A DNA stretch of 64,000 nucleotides from Euptelea pleiosperma (Eukaryota; Streptophyta; Magnoliopsida; Ranunculales; Eupteleaceae). This document shows positions 1 through 11,102 of the stretch, in pieces. The notes below the pieces were generated by a model. That model made no database searches. It saw only the letters and a list, made by a program, of their open reading frames with translations, and was not told the DNA's origin. Positions within the stretch are counted from its first letter, which is position 1, and each line of letters begins with the position of its first letter. Location: the NCBI GenBank assembly GCA_035048495.1, contig CM068551.1, positions 19,346,248 to 19,410,247 on the forward strand, given 5' to 3'. Position numbers and translations under genes: made by a program.

Positions 1-81
1 AACTTTAGTCTACGAAGTTAAGGTTTTTTTTTTTAAATTATCCCGAGCTCACCCAATCTAGGAAAAAATTTAGGGTTCAGG

Positions 82-720
82 GTCTCACCCTGTACCATAG
101 ACGGCAATTAACGGTCTACGAATGGACATCCAAATATTTTTTAAATGACTATAATGACCTTGGGTGAGACGCAAATATTTTAAAAACATTGGGTTAGATG
201 CAAATTGCATCAATAAGTAAGCAAGGGAGACAAGCAAAAATTCAGTTTTTTAGCAAAATAAAACGACAATATTAGCCACGTGGCACACTATTAGAGATCA
301 TTAACCGTACGGATGTTAGGCCCATCTCTTGGTGGAGCTACATACCAAATATCAGCCTGATTAGTGATTTCAAACTATTGGATCTTTGTACCCAAAATAA
401 TGCTCAAATTCTACGGATAAAATCAACTCAAGGAAACGACTCTAATCCAATGCTTAAAAATTAACAATCAGATTAATTTCACTTACGGTTGGAACAAAAG
501 TAAATGAAGAAAGGTTTTGAGTTCACAATCCTAAAAAAATTGTTTTTTTGCTTGTCCCCCTTATTTTATTGATGCAATTTGCATCGCACTCAATATTTTT
601 AAAATATTTGTGTCTCACCCAAGGTCATTATAGTCATTTAAAAAATATTGGGATGTCCATCTGTAGATCGTTAATGGCCGTCTATAGTCAACGACCTTGA
701 CCATAGTCAAAGGGTGAGAC
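82..720. repeat. Inverted-repeat (MITE-like) element with ~150-bp arms
   Basis: The left arm (about 94-241) and right arm (about 541-690) are reverse complements with few mismatches. Both contain a block reading ATGACTATAATGACCTTGGG and end internally in a GACAAGCAAAAA block. The match may extend outwards to GTCTCACCCT at 82-92 and AGGGTGAGAC at 711-720. The centre (about 265-480) holds a partial copy of the CACGTGGC family seen elsewhere in the window. A further partial direct copy of the left arm lies at about 711-785. There is no coding content. The element type is undetermined; long arms and a non-coding centre suggest a non-autonomous DNA transposon. Confidence 0.6.
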
Positions 721-804
721 GCAAATATTTTAAAAACATTGGGTGAGATGCAAATTGAATCAATAAAGGGGGTAAAGCAAAAAATCTCTTTTTTTAGCAT
801 AAAA

Positions 805-1085
805 GTGTGCCGCGTGGCATTATTTTCTGGCCCATGAATGATTGGCCCCACCCTTGTTGAACCGACAAACCAAAAACAACCCGATTGGGCAACTCCAACC
901 ATTTGATCTGAGTACAACAGAAAAAAAATTACTCAAATCCAACGGCTACGAATTACCCAAGCAAAATGCTCGAATCCAATGGCTAGACATCACCAATCAG
1001 GCTGTTTTTTTTGTTTATAGGTCCATCAAGGGTGGACCAATCATCCATGGGTCAGTGGGCATGAAAAGGTGTGCTACGTGGCATA
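805..1085. mobile_element. CACGTGGC-family palindromic MITE
   Basis: GTGTGCCGCGTGGCAT at the left end is mirrored by GTGCTACGTGGCAT at the right end. Inside, the arms GATTGGCCCCACCCTTGTTG and AAGGGTGGACCAATC are inverted, and both flank AATCAGGCTG-like and CCAATGGCTAGA-like segments. The unit is about 280 bp and has no coding capacity. It is one of several such units in the window. Confidence 0.6.
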
Positions 1086-1140
1086 TTTTAAGCTCACAAA
1101 TGGGCTACCGGAAGTTTGGCACGCTAGCTATCTTAGTTTG

Positions 1141-2016
1141 AGAAACCATCATACATGCTCTCTTCCACTGCCCATCTAGTGCAAAAATTTGGTATGCTAG
1201 CTATCTTAGTTTGAGAAGTGAATCATGGTCGGAACCAAAGGTCCAGCAATGGGTTCTCCTTACTAGGTGGAAATCTCACTAATTCGAGCCTTATAGCTAC
1301 TGATAGAGCTTTCATTTGCATTCTGATGTGGCGACTATGGATTCTCAGAAATGATATTGTTCACTCCTCAACAATTAGGCATCCCCTTGAAATTTTGAAA
1401 CTCGTACCCTCTTATATCCCTCCCCAAGATACTACATCACAGCCTAAACACAAACCTTCATGGAACCCCCTTCCACAGGGGATTCTAAAGATCAATACGG
1501 ATGCAGCATGGGATTCTCAGTTGGGTAAATCTGGTTTGGTTTTATTGTGAGAGATTACAATGGTAAATGTGTGCTGGCAGGAGGACTTAGCACCAACTCC
1601 TACTCTTCCGAAGAAGCAGAAATTCGAGCCATGAGGTGGGGTCTACAAGTCCTAGTCCAATTTTGGAGAGGAGGTGTGATTCTCGAAGCAGACGCCTAAA
1701 TCGTCATCAATGCTCTAGCAGCTGGTTCATCAACTCTTGGCATCTCTTCAGTCTCTTAGGCTATGGATATTTTATCTCTTATATCTTCTTTTCTTTTTGT
1801 CAACTTTGTATATACTCCCAGATCTGCCAATGTAGTGGCTCATACTATTGCCAGACGGGGCTCTTCTTTCCCAAGCCCAAATATGTGGTTTTCTGGCACT
1901 TCGGACTGGCTCACATCTCTTATTGTCAAGGAATATGTTGAGTCAGGTTCTTGAGTGGTTATCTTTCTGTTTTGTTTGGTTTCTCTTCTAGTTATATACC
2001 TCTTTGATTACAAAAA
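1141..2016 (+). pseudogene. 5'-truncated LINE: zf-RVT end plus RNase H (RVT_3) domain, decayed
   Basis: The conceptual translation starts in a reverse-transcriptase zinc-binding tail (HALFHCPSSAKIW). It continues into a plant LINE RNase H domain: GILKINTDAAW at about 1481-1513, then ILEADA and a VYTPRSANVVAHTIARRG motif at about 1810-1860. Several frameshifts and stops break the frame, so it is not functional. It ends in a TTGATTACAAAAAAAG tail at about 2005-2020. AAACCATCA occurs at about 1143-1151 and again after the tail at about 2023-2031, a possible 9-bp target-site duplication. The element inserted next to the MITE that ends near 1085. Confidence 0.7.
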
Positions 2017-2144
2017 AAGAAAAACCATCAGAATCCCCTTGCTATTATGAAATGGTTAGTCTACGGGCACCCACGCCATTCGGTTGGGCACCCACATGGG
2101 ACCAAAATACCCCTCCTTCAGTTTGGGCACCCGCCCTTTCTCCT

Positions 2145-2145
2145 T

Positions 2146-2176
<31 letters not shown>
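2145..2176. repeat. (CT)n microsatellite
   Basis: An uninterrupted CT-type dinucleotide run lies just upstream of the second RNase H fragment. It follows a GGGCACCC-rich low-complexity stretch at about 2065-2135. Confidence 0.85.
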
Positions 2177-2180
<4 letters not shown>

Positions 2181-2184
2181 ATTG

Positions 2185-2750
2185 CAGGGAAAGCTATATC
2201 TAAATGGATTCCTCCTCCAGTGGGTGTTCTTAAAATCAACACAGAAGCGGCCTGGATTTCCAGTACTAAAAAGGCAAATCTTGGTTTCCTTTTATGTAAC
2301 AACACTAGTCATTGTCTATTGGCAGGACGACTCAACGCTCATGCTGAATCAGTCGAAGACGCTGAAGTTTGAGCAATGGGGTGGGGGCTTCAGATGGTTG
2401 CGGAGTTCTTTCATAGGCCTTTGATCTTAGAGGCAGATGCGAAAAGGGTGACTGACCTGCTGTCGCAGGGATCCTCGGACCTGAGTTTCTCATCTACAGC
2501 TTGTGCGAGGGATATTTTGGACCTTGTTACTTCATTTTGGTCTGTAAATATTGTTTATACTCCTAGAGATGCTAACGTTGCAACACATACTATTGCAAGG
2601 AAAGCTGCCACTTTTTTTAGTCCTTCTGTGTGGACCTTTGATACACCAACCTGGTATCTGTCGATCACGATGTGGGACAAGCTTGAGTGAATCCTTTTGA
2701 TTTTCTACTCCTTCGGTTTTAATACAATTAGTTGATTACAAAAAAAAACT
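2185..2750 (+). pseudogene. Second 5'-truncated LINE RNase H fragment
   Basis: The translation gives KWIPPPVGVLKINTEAAW, then LILEADAKRVTDLLSQGSS, then VYTPRDANVATHTIARK. This is the same RNase H (RVT_3) arrangement as the upstream fragment but clearly a diverged copy. A stop separates the first and second halves (near 2372), and the reading frame shifts. It terminates in GTTGATTACAAAAAAAAAC at about 2733-2750, the same 3' tail as the fragment ending near 2016, so both belong to one LINE lineage. Nothing upstream of the RNase H domain remains. Confidence 0.7.
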
Positions 2751-2819
2751 TCAACTTCAGCCTTGATCTCGGAAGAATGACGTCACATCTATTCTACTTA
2801 TTAATGGACGAAGGCCCTT

Positions 2820-3100
2820 CTTGTAGGGTTGGCAATAGATCGGATCGACTTGGAGATTCGATTCGATCTGAAAAAAAATAGATCTGGAACCTTATTTTTC
2901 GTTATCGGATCGGCACCGAATCATAGATTGTTAATCTGATCTCTTATCGGATCAGTACTGGATCGACCTTGTTCCGATCCGATATTCGAATCGAATCAAA
3001 CCCAAAACCGATCTAATTATATCGGATCGGTTCCAATACTGAATTTTCATGATTCGATCGGTTCTGGATCGGTCCGGATTGAACCCGATCCATTGCCTGC
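2820..3100. repeat. GATCGG-rich dispersed repeat
   Basis: This stretch is dense in GATCGGATCGG, GGTTCTGGATCGG and related words and has no open frame. The same composition returns at about 4560-4710. A looser relative (GGTTCCGGTT words) makes up 10271-10670. It is low-complexity repeat DNA. Confidence 0.6.
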
Positions 3101-3159
3101 CCTACTTGTGTGCCTCACGCTAAACCCAAATATCCCAAAAGGAAAGCCCTGGTTTGCTT

Positions 3160-3300
3160 CTTTTGTGTTTCTCTTAAGCTATTCACATAAAAAGGGGCTC
3201 TTCGATCTTTTTGGTGTCAAAGCAGGCATCCTTTTGTGTTATCTTAAGCTATTCACATAGATAGGGGCTCTTCGATCTTTTTGGTGTCAAAGCACGCATC
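3160..3300 (+). repeat. Two-copy tandem duplication, ~71-bp unit
   Basis: Copy 1 spans about 3160-3230 and copy 2 about 3231-3300. Both contain CTTAAGCTATTCACATA followed by GGGGCTCTTCGATCTTTTTG and end in GCATCC. They differ by only a few bases, so the duplication is fairly recent. Confidence 0.85.
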
Positions 3301-5030
3301 CTCTGCGACTGCACCTCACCCCTATAAGTCATACAATTAATGCTACTCTCTTATTAAAAAATCTTTATTCTTAATATGACTCAAAATATTTATTGGTCGG
3401 GTTAGTCGGGTTGGTTATTTTCTGAATATTTTTTATTGGTTGGAAAAGATGCTAATTTTTTTCATATTAAAATTATTTATTGATCAATACAATGACCATT
3501 ATGCTAGCCATTAAATAATAGTTTCATTCTCACATCCAATAATAAGACCAAATTAACAAAATATATGTACATTTATATTCATCATATTTATAGGTTTATT
3601 CATACAAGAATTACAAGTTCAAAATTCTCCATATTTTGAATATAATGGTCATTGTTTTCCCCCTCATGATCTAACGGGGTTCTAGACATTATGTATTCAA
3701 TAGGTACTTTGTGGTGGGCCTTACACCATAGATCAATGTGCTCAACTCAGGTTAACCTCAAATACAAGTAGGCGTAGGAAGGTGGTCCTGAATCCGTCTG
3801 ATTGTAATCCAACGGTATTTGCGTCAAGACATTTCTCGATTTTCATGTAACTGATGTATGATGATTAACGATGAGAATAAAAAAAAAAAAACAAAAAAAA
3901 TGAAAAAATGTCCACGTTTCGGCTGATGCTCTAGATTTAATACACAGAAAATGACAGTTGTACCCTTGACCTTAGAAATTTGACAAAATGGTATCTTCAC
4001 TATCTTGTGGACATATAAGTACAAAAAAGTCAAAATACGACAAAAAGATACAGCAACCTGTGCCAACCACGTGTCACTTTATTAAAGAAAAGAAAGAGAA
4101 GAGTGTAGAAACTAACGGAGTGTACTGTCTGTTAATTCGCTTCGGTCAAATACCAGTGGTCTGACTTATGAGTGCGTACACGGATTTGTTTCAATTAACG
4201 TTCGCCGTTTCGATAGACGTTCCAGACTTTCTTAGCGAAAAGAACGCCCCCTTTACGATTATTCGCACCGTTCTGTTACTGTCGTCACCTCCAAATAGGG
4301 TCGGCTCAATCCAAATGACGAAAGCATCCCTCTTTCTGAATGAATTTACGGAAACAGAACCAAACATGAGGAATCTTATGTATCACTCTAGTAGATTGAG
4401 GACAGTCCTCCATTCCCATTTGATTACAATCATACGGTCAGAAAATAGCAAAATCAATTTTATCTAATCGTCAAGATAATCCAATGTTTGACTTTTTCGC
4501 TAAAGATATCCTTGTGTAATCTAGGGCCGTCAATGAATCTGATCATCCTGCAAATTCGATCCGATAATTATATAATTATAAAATTTCTTTTTTATTTAAT
4601 GGATTGGATCGGATCGGATCCAGAATTCTATTCTATCTACCCGATCAGTTCCAGAATTGGATCGGATCCGGATCGACATATTTTCTTATCGGATCGGTTC
4701 TGGATCAGCACTGATCCGACTGAGACATGTTTCAATCTTTAGCACTTGATCAGTGGTGTAAACACACCACGTGTACGGTGTTGATCCCTGCAATCACAAT
4801 CTGTATGTTAGCTAAAGCAACGGGGACCACCTTATTTTTCCTCTAAAAAGAAAGAGACTAGTTAACGAGGAGATTTTGGTCAATTCAAAAAAAATTTGAG
4901 AGGTTTGCTCAGGAACCGCGGCACCGTGAAAAAAGAAGTTATAACCGACTAAGACAAGTCAAATTGACAACTATGCCCTTTTGACAGTTTCTGGAAGTAT
5001 TGAACGTGTGGTGCACACGCGCATTCGCCC
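3301..5030. other. Intergenic stretch without recognisable gene
   Basis: AT-rich DNA with poly-A runs (3879-3900) and a GATCGG-rich patch at 4560-4710. The small open frames here lack codon bias, homology that I recognise, and splice context. The last few hundred bases are the likely upstream region of the small gene at 5189. Confidence 0.5.
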
Positions 5031-5032
5031 TC

Positions 5033-5038
5033 TATAAA
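5033..5038 (+). promoter_or_regulatory. TATA box of the small gene at 5189
   Basis: TATAAA in the context CTCTATAAAGC lies 151 bp before the chosen ATG. A plant TATA box places transcription start about 25-35 bp downstream, near 5065. That leaves a leader of about 125 bp rich in TCTCTC/ATCTC, typical of plant 5' UTRs. It also means the upstream in-frame start at 5000 lies outside the transcript. Confidence 0.65.
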
Positions 5039-5188
5039 GCACCAAACAAACCGATTCTGTTCACACAAACCTCATCTCCAAATATCTCCCAACTCTCCCA
5101 ATCTCTTCTATATCTCGATCAATCAATCAGTTCAGTTCATCCATCTCTGATCTCTCTAATTCGATCCATCGATCTACGAAGCTTGTTT

Positions 5189-5542
5189 ATGGCCGATACA
5201 CGGGGAAGAAACCCGGGCACCGAAGAGCAGCGGCGCCGACCGAGCAGACTCCAGAGGCGAGCTCCGGCGTCAATACAGGTGAGCCCTGCGTCGAGTTTCG
5301 CGTCGGATTGGAAGGTCGCGATCCCTCTTCTATCTCCGTTGGTTATGTCACCAACGTCACCTCCTAAATCCGTAGATAGGAAGGTGGAGGCGTCGTCTTC
5401 GTCTAGGGAGGAATCAAGGCAGGACCGTCAGTTTTCATCAGGGACTGAGAAGCCGAACTTGACGACGTGGAAACATCCTGCGGCTCCATTTTATTACGAG
5501 GCAGCACCGTTCGTGCCCTCGTTTGTACCCCAGTGTACATAG
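5189..5542 (+). CDS. Small conserved plant protein of unknown function (117 aa)
   Basis: This single-exon frame encodes a basic, Ser/Pro-rich protein without a signal peptide or membrane segment. The start (MADTRGRNPG) was chosen because a TATA box at 5033 excludes the in-frame start at 5000. Visible features are an Arg-rich N-terminal block (about residues 16-26, with RRRP and LQRRAPAS), a central DWKVAIPLLSPL segment (about 40-51), and a C-terminal WKHPAAPFYYEAAPF block (about 94-108). I have the impression of short plant proteins of unknown function sharing an Arg-rich start, a W-x-x-A-I-P-L-L-S-P core and a W-x-HPAAPF end. That recollection is not verified. No function is assigned. The complete frame and well-placed TATA box make a real gene likely. 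Confidence 0.7.
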   Translation: MADTRGRNPGTEEQRRRPSRLQRRAPASIQVSPASSFASDWKVAIPLLSPLVMSPTSPPKSVDRKVEASSSSREESRQDRQFSSGTEKPNLTTWKHPAAPFYYEAAPFVPSFVPQCT

Positions 5543-5642
5543 AACGGTTACTGATCAAAGAAAGGAATTTGAGAAATGATTCAGTATATATACATATATA
5601 CTTACTATTGTGCCACCAACCCATGTCTCAGTTTTTCATTTT

Positions 5643-6650
5643 TCATGGGTGATTTTACATTTATGTACCATATTATGAAAGTCAAATAATCCACTAAATT
5701 TTTTTTTTGGCTTCATCACTTTATCGTCGTCGTCAGATCCTTATCCTAATTATTTGGGTTTGTACGCTCATCCAGACGTAGTTCATGTGGTGTTAGAAAA
5801 CCACTATCCTTCATGGCTTTCTGATGTGCTGAAGGATGATGGTTCCCTCTCCTCCTAGCTGCTGTTTGCTTTTTTCCGGCTCTGAGGACACCGTTTTTCT
5901 GACACCCATCCGGAGTTGTGTTCTCGGTCGTTGGATTCACGAATCCTATAGTGGTTAAGCGCTGGCAAAAAGTAAAAAAAGTGAATGCCAGCTCAGCACT
6001 ATCAACCACCATTAGATTCTCAGAATCGTATGGGTCGAAAAAAGAGGTCTCTGAGCCCGATCCTTTTCTATTTAATTGAATTTTCCGTTAAGTAGGTGTT
6101 CCGTGGAGGATAGGCAAACACTGGTGAGAGGGGATTCACTTTTTTGCCAAAATGTTTGGGCGGCTTAAGGTTCGGGTAATGACCGGCAGCCCTTAACCCT
6201 ATTCCATCCTCTGTTAGGAATGGTAGGCTGCCTCTCTGGTTCCATGGACTTGCTTTCAGCTTCCATACAATACTGGGGTTGTGAATTAGAGCAAGAAGGA
6301 GGCCCTGCTCAGAAGGGCGTCCTAATTACTTCCTTAATCTTTATTGTACATGACTAAATCATCTCAATCGACTTTCCACAAGATAATATAAGTTGTTGCT
6401 CGTGGACCATGGATCTCTTGAATGCGGCCGTCTAATTATTTTGTGGTTAATCATGGGGTAGCATCATTCTGAGTTAAATTAGAAGCGAGTGCTTAAAAAA
6501 GAAGGTTATTAGTTAGAAAGTTTTTTTTTTTTTTTGAAATTGAAATATTGAAAGGAAATTTCAAGAAACTTGCCATAACGGAAAACATGACTTCGGATAT
6601 AATTTAATAGAAGAACAGGACTTGGATAAGGTTTATGATGATGATGATGA
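5643..6650. other. Intergenic; contains one copy of a CTGACxCC/CGTTGGATTC repeat
   Basis: About 5885-6065 holds a repeat with GACACCGTTTTTCTGACACC, GTCGTTGGATTC and TCTGAGCCCGA. It resembles the units at 9470-9845 and, more distantly, the palindrome at 35351-35463. The remaining sequence shows no coding signal. Confidence 0.5.
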
Positions 6651-6952
6651 TTTAAGATTTAGGGTGTGTTTGGATCGCCAAAGCCATTGGATATTATGAA
6701 CTTAGGTAGGTTACAATATCCCAACTCCAAAACCCACGTTCTTGCTTTATCGCAATAGTAGATTCGTTGCGGGTTGCCTTAGATTTACTCGCAATCATAC
6801 AATTAAGTTATGCCTCGAGCTTCTGCAGCTTCTCCTCTTCGCAAAGGGTGAATGAGCGGCAAATAGATTGACCTTCAGGATGATAGACGAGAACGACCTA
6901 TGCCCTAAAACAGAGGAAAGTTGCCTATAATTTTCGACATGATTTGAGATTT

Positions 6953-7094
6953 GGGGTGTGTTTGGATCGCCAAAAAAAGAAATTTTTGGCACAAAAAAGA
7001 CTATAAATGCATGCGCGCGTGTGATTTGACGGAAGAAATGGCTTTAAACAGATTAGATCATAATATAACACAAAAGGGGATCCAAACGTGCCCT
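6953..7094. mobile_element. Small Tourist/Harbinger-like MITE
   Basis: GGGTGTGTTTGGATC at the left is mirrored by GGATCCAAACGTGCCCT at the right, enclosing about 140 bp of AT-rich non-coding DNA. A second direct copy of the left end, with the same GGGTGTGTTTGGATCGCC, lies at about 6662, suggesting nested or tandem insertion. The terminal GTGTTTGG motif is common in plant MITEs. I could not fix the target duplication. Confidence 0.5.
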
Positions 7095-8660
7095 TGGTTT
7101 GGTAAGACCCTTTTGTTGCATGTTAGGTGAGCAGTCTCTCAAGAATTTTGTTTTCAAGTGACCTAGCTGGGTATGGCTGGACCCCAACCAGATGACCTAA
7201 CTACATAAATACTGAGTTCATGAAGACCTTTTCACAATGTGATGGGAATGTGAAGACCACATGTAGGCGAACCATTCTATAATTTATTTGTGAGCTGTGA
7301 CCCATGTGCTTGGTCTTATGACAAGAGGATATTCCATGTGCTTGACCCATCTTTTTAGAGCTGAAAAGAAAGAATGACCTAAGAATTGTTAGGACCACAT
7401 GTGGGTGAACCAATCTCTAATGCATTGTGACATATTTCCTTATTGTTTCTGTTTGTGTTTGACAAAATTACATTATTTATTTTGTCGCCGGGTTGCCACA
7501 TGGACAACGGTGAGTGGTTTTAGGGTTTGGGACCAGTGAAATTGAGAGAGAAACAAAGTGGTGTGGGTGCCACCATTTTTTTTTTTTTTTGATGACTTGC
7601 TATTTAATCAATAAATAATGGGATTTGCCATATTGTCTGAACTACATCTTGGCTGGACATGAATGGCGGGTCATGCCCAAGTTCCAACCTGTTCTTATCT
7701 GTACCTGTCAATGTTATTGGACCTGGTCCGGTCCGGCTGGTTGAACTGGTGAACTAGTGATCTAGTCTCCCAAACTGTTTATTTTTTTTTAAACCTGGCC
7801 TAGAAAAACTACGTCGTACTTGTCAACTGATGATCCGGTTAACTGGCCAGTCCACATTAATACCTGTTTTTATGAGTTTGGATTCTTAAGATCATCCGAA
7901 TTTGAAATGGGTTTGGATCTTGCTCTTTTGTATTCAACTTTGGGTCTTGGATCTTGTTGAATCCTTACTGTAAATGCTATTTCGTATATCCATGTATGCG
8001 TCGGATTTGAATCTTTATATATGGGTCATGATTCGGATTTGAATCACACATTATATGGGTCAAAATGTTTAATGCTGAATTACATGAATCTGACTCGGAT
8101 TTGAGCCATTTCATGCCCTAGATCTTGGTTGGGATCATTCAGCTGTGTTTCGGAACATGGACATGTGTGTCGGAGTCTGACATGGATACGAGGTGTCAGA
8201 CTCAGCAAACCTCAAAAAATAGGACTTAGGGTCTGAGTTGAATATTTAATTATTAATTTATTTTTATTTTATAACGATAAGTCTGCGGTGAAATATCAAA
8301 AAAAATTTGGTAGGGTTTTTATAAAATCTTAGAAGCAAAATCTATTGTCTCTCTCCAAAGGAGTTCAAACCCCAAATTTCCCTATATTGAATATTTATCT
8401 TATTTAAAAATTTTAGTTTAGAAAAAAAAACAATGAGTCACAAATGAGCTGGTGTCCGTCCACATGTCTGCTGGTTTGAAGTCCATGAAACACAAGATCA
8501 TTGCTAGTAGGGAAAAAAAACCCTACTATGCAGCCGAACTTTTCAATGATTTGGTAAAATCTTCATATTTCGCGAGGAAACATATTATTTGCGTATCATA
8601 TACATATAGCTGGGATAAGGGAGGGGTGATTCACACATGCATGGGTCCTTATTTTTACGC
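7095..8660. other. Gene-free stretch with degenerate short repeats
   Basis: Two direct copies of an ACCACATGTrGGyGAACCA block lie at about 7257 and 7392. From 7700 to 8130 the sequence drifts through CCGGTCC and GATTTGAATC words of repeat character. No frame here is supported as a gene. Confidence 0.45.
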
Positions 8661-8663
8661 GTT

Positions 8664-9024
8664 AAGATAAACTTACATCCATTTCTTACATATCCTTTCT
8701 CCATTTATTGGTCGTGGAACCCACGTGGGAAGATCATGATGTGTTTACTGTGGAGACCATCATCACAAGAAAAAAAAATCAATCCATTCTGCGTTGATAA
8801 CATCATTAAAAGTTGACTTAAAATCGAAAAATCAGTACCATCAAATTTAACCATTGCTTTAGATCAAATTTTCATTTCGTTAATGATGTCGGAATTGATT
8901 GATTTTGGTGTTGGTGATGATGATCAACATGGCAATGATAATGCATTATGTGGTTGGATTATCCAACATGATTTCTATGTGAGCCCCACCACTGAATGTA
9001 AGAAATGGATGTAAATTTATCCTA
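8664..9024. mobile_element. MITE with TIR around GTAAGAAATGGATGTAA
   Basis: GATAAACTTACATCCATTTC at about 8667-8686 is the inverse of GAAATGGATGTAAATTTATC at about 9002-9021. The interior is AT-rich and non-coding and ends with a GTGAGCCCCACCACTGAATG segment. The unit abuts the next element at 9020, indicating side-by-side or nested insertion. Confidence 0.55.
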
Positions 9025-9440
9025 ACCCTATTTTTATAGGGTGAAACAATGGTTGGGTTATCCCTTTTTCAGGGGACAAATTATGACAAAATTTCACACC
9101 AAAAATGGCGGGGCCAATATATAAAATAGAAGTTTTGGAATGAGATGATTTTTCGGTGAGGATGGTCTTTATGGTCAGGAGATCACCCTCACAAAAATTC
9201 AAATCATTCTGATATTCGTAGCCTGGTTTACAAGTTGAAGAATTATGGACCATCTAATTTTTACCATTAACTTGAAACCTACATTTGGTGGGATTAGAAA
9301 TTTCGGAATGGGCTGACTTTTTTGTAGGGTGATCTATATGGTGAGATCATCCTTACCAAAAATCAGTCATTGATTTATCTTCTACGTGGGTATGCCAAAA
9401 TTGGTGTGAAATTTTGTGTCCCCTTATCCTGACCCATTTT
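9020..9440. mobile_element. MITE family with GATCATCCTCACCAAAAAT arms, copy 1
   Basis: GGGGACAAATTATGACAAAATT near 9074 is answered by AATTTTGTGTCCCC near 9410, with inner inverted GTGAGGATG/CATCCTTACC blocks. Copies of the same family occur at 11103-11486 and 15430-15800. All are non-coding and a few hundred bases long. Confidence 0.55.
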
Positions 9441-9860
9441 TATATGGCTCAAGCTCTGAAAAACCCCAATTTTCCGATCCCTCTCGGGAGTTGTGATATC
9501 AGCTGTTGGATTCGCTGAGAGATGGCAAAAATTTTAAAAAGCGATGCCAACACTATCAACCATTGTTGGATTCTGGGAATCCACAGCCAAAAACACGACT
9601 CCCAAGAGGGGTCAGAAAAAGGGGAGTCCCCTAAGCCCAACAGCTGCACTCCGAGGACCCCTTTTTCTGACTCCTCTTGGTGTTTGCGCGCTCAGCCATG
9701 GATTGGTTGTTAGCACCCCAAAAGTGAAAAAAGTGATTCCAGCTCGACGCTTACAACCACTGTTAGATTCTTGGAATCTACGGCCGAGAACACGACACCC
9801 AAGAGGGGTCAGAAAATGGGGGTCCCCTGAGCCCGACCCTTTTAATGTTATAAAGGTTTT
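9440..9860. repeat. Repeat units with CCAAGAGGGGTCAGAAAA arms
   Basis: Units near 9470-9490, 9600-9680 and 9790-9845 alternate in orientation: CCAAGAGGGGTCAGAAAA facing CTGACTCCTCTTGG. Each borders a GTTGGATTC or TAGATTCTTGGAATC segment. The open frames on both strands here reflect the repeat structure and are not genes. Related copies lie near 5890-6065. Confidence 0.55.
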
Positions 9861-10270
9861 ACTTCGCAGCCTATGAGCCATTTGACTCTTATGGCCTTCG
9901 TTACTGTTCAATGTATTAGGAGGAGAAAATCTTAGGTTGGGTTCCAAAACGAGTAGAAAAGTGATTAAATTAAAGGGAAGATAAGGTTTGTCGGAAAGGT
10001 CCCTTGACTAAAGCACTATGTGGGTATCTAATCCTTTTTTTTTATTGGATTTTTCAATTATGACAACATGTCATTGTATGCATTTGTTTTACTTATTTGT
10101 CATCGACTCATGCATTCTTTGACTAAGAATTTTCTACTTAAGACTTTTTTTTTCAAATTATTAATGACTGGAATCCATCTTTATTCACAAAATTATTTTG
10201 TGGGTTTTTGCATTTCAATCCCCATATTCTTCTAAAATTAGGTGGGGTCCCTTTAAACTCTATTATTGCT

Positions 10271-10670
10271 AGGGGTGTCAACGGATCGGTTCCGGTTTGG
10301 TCCCTAAGGTGTCAAGAACTGGAACTAACGATTCCGGTTCTCAAAATGATGGACTCGGAACCCGAACTGATTATGTAGTTTCTGTCGGTTTTGGTTTCAA
10401 TTCTGAGTATATTGGGTCCAATCTTGATAATATGAGAATTTTAACACTATGTATATATCGGTTCCGGTTCTTATTGGTTAGGTTTTGCTTCCTATCGGTT
10501 TCTGTTCCATATTAAACTACCCAGAACTGGAACTATTATTTTTCGGTTAGGTTCCGGTTTAGGTTCTTTTTTAATTGGTTCCCAAAAATGTGAAACTGGA
10601 ATTGGTGTTTTCGGTTCCGGTTCTGATTCGATTCCAGTTAAACATGTAAAATTGACACCCCTAACTATAG
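10271..10670. mobile_element. AGGGGTGTCAA-ended MITE with GGTTCCGG-rich interior
   Basis: The left end AGGGGTGTCAA (about 10271) is the exact inverse of TTGACACCCCT (about 10653-10663). About 390 bp lie between, dominated by GGTTCCGGTT and GGAACCGG words on both strands. The TAGGGGTGTCAA terminus is a frequent plant MITE end. No target duplication was fixed. Confidence 0.55.
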
Positions 10671-10904
10671 TATGTATGTCCCTATTGTATTTAAAAAAAA
10701 AATACATTTTAGTACTACCCCCTTGAAAATAGGTTCAATTAATAATTACTTTAAATTAGGGTCACCATCCTTGGATGTCAGTCAATACCTAAAATGCAAC
10801 CAATTTATCAGCCCTTTCAACATTGTTGGTTGGAAAAGTCAATTTTTTTAGGAAATGTCGCACTCTTGATTGTGTTATTTGAGATCATCAATAAACCCCA
10901 AGGG

Positions 10905-11080
10905 TTGAGTGCTGATGGCCAAGACTCCGCTTCAGAAAGCGAGAGGTTCTGAGTTCAACTCTCATTGGGGCCACCTTGGAAGAGTAACAATAAGTGGCTG
11001 AGTCCACATCAAAAACTCTCCCAGGACATTTGGCACGTGTGGAGGGGTCACTAGCGTGTCCCGGAGGACTAGTCAGGTAG
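10905..11080 (+). repeat. Possible tRNA-derived SINE-like segment
   Basis: GATGGCCAAGACTCCGCTTC followed about 25 bp later by GAGGTTCTGAGTTCAACTC resembles a decayed pol III A box/B box arrangement (B box like GGTTCGANTC). Downstream is a CACATCAAAAACTCTCCC stretch without a clear tail. It does not fold into a credible tRNA by eye, so I regard it only as tRNA-like. Confidence 0.3.
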
Positions 11081-11102
11081 CTCTAAGAGGCCCGGATACC
11101 TA

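Noticed and set aside
5000..5188. N-terminal extension of the small gene to ATG 5000
   Set aside because: The TATA box at 5033 lies inside it, so this part is promoter and leader.
9612..9947. Open frames of about 110 codons on both strands
   Set aside because: They coincide with inverted repeat units; mirrored frames are a by-product of the palindromes.
10905..10980. tRNA gene
   Set aside because: Only A-box-like and B-box-like words are present; no cloverleaf with paired acceptor and anticodon arms can be drawn by eye.
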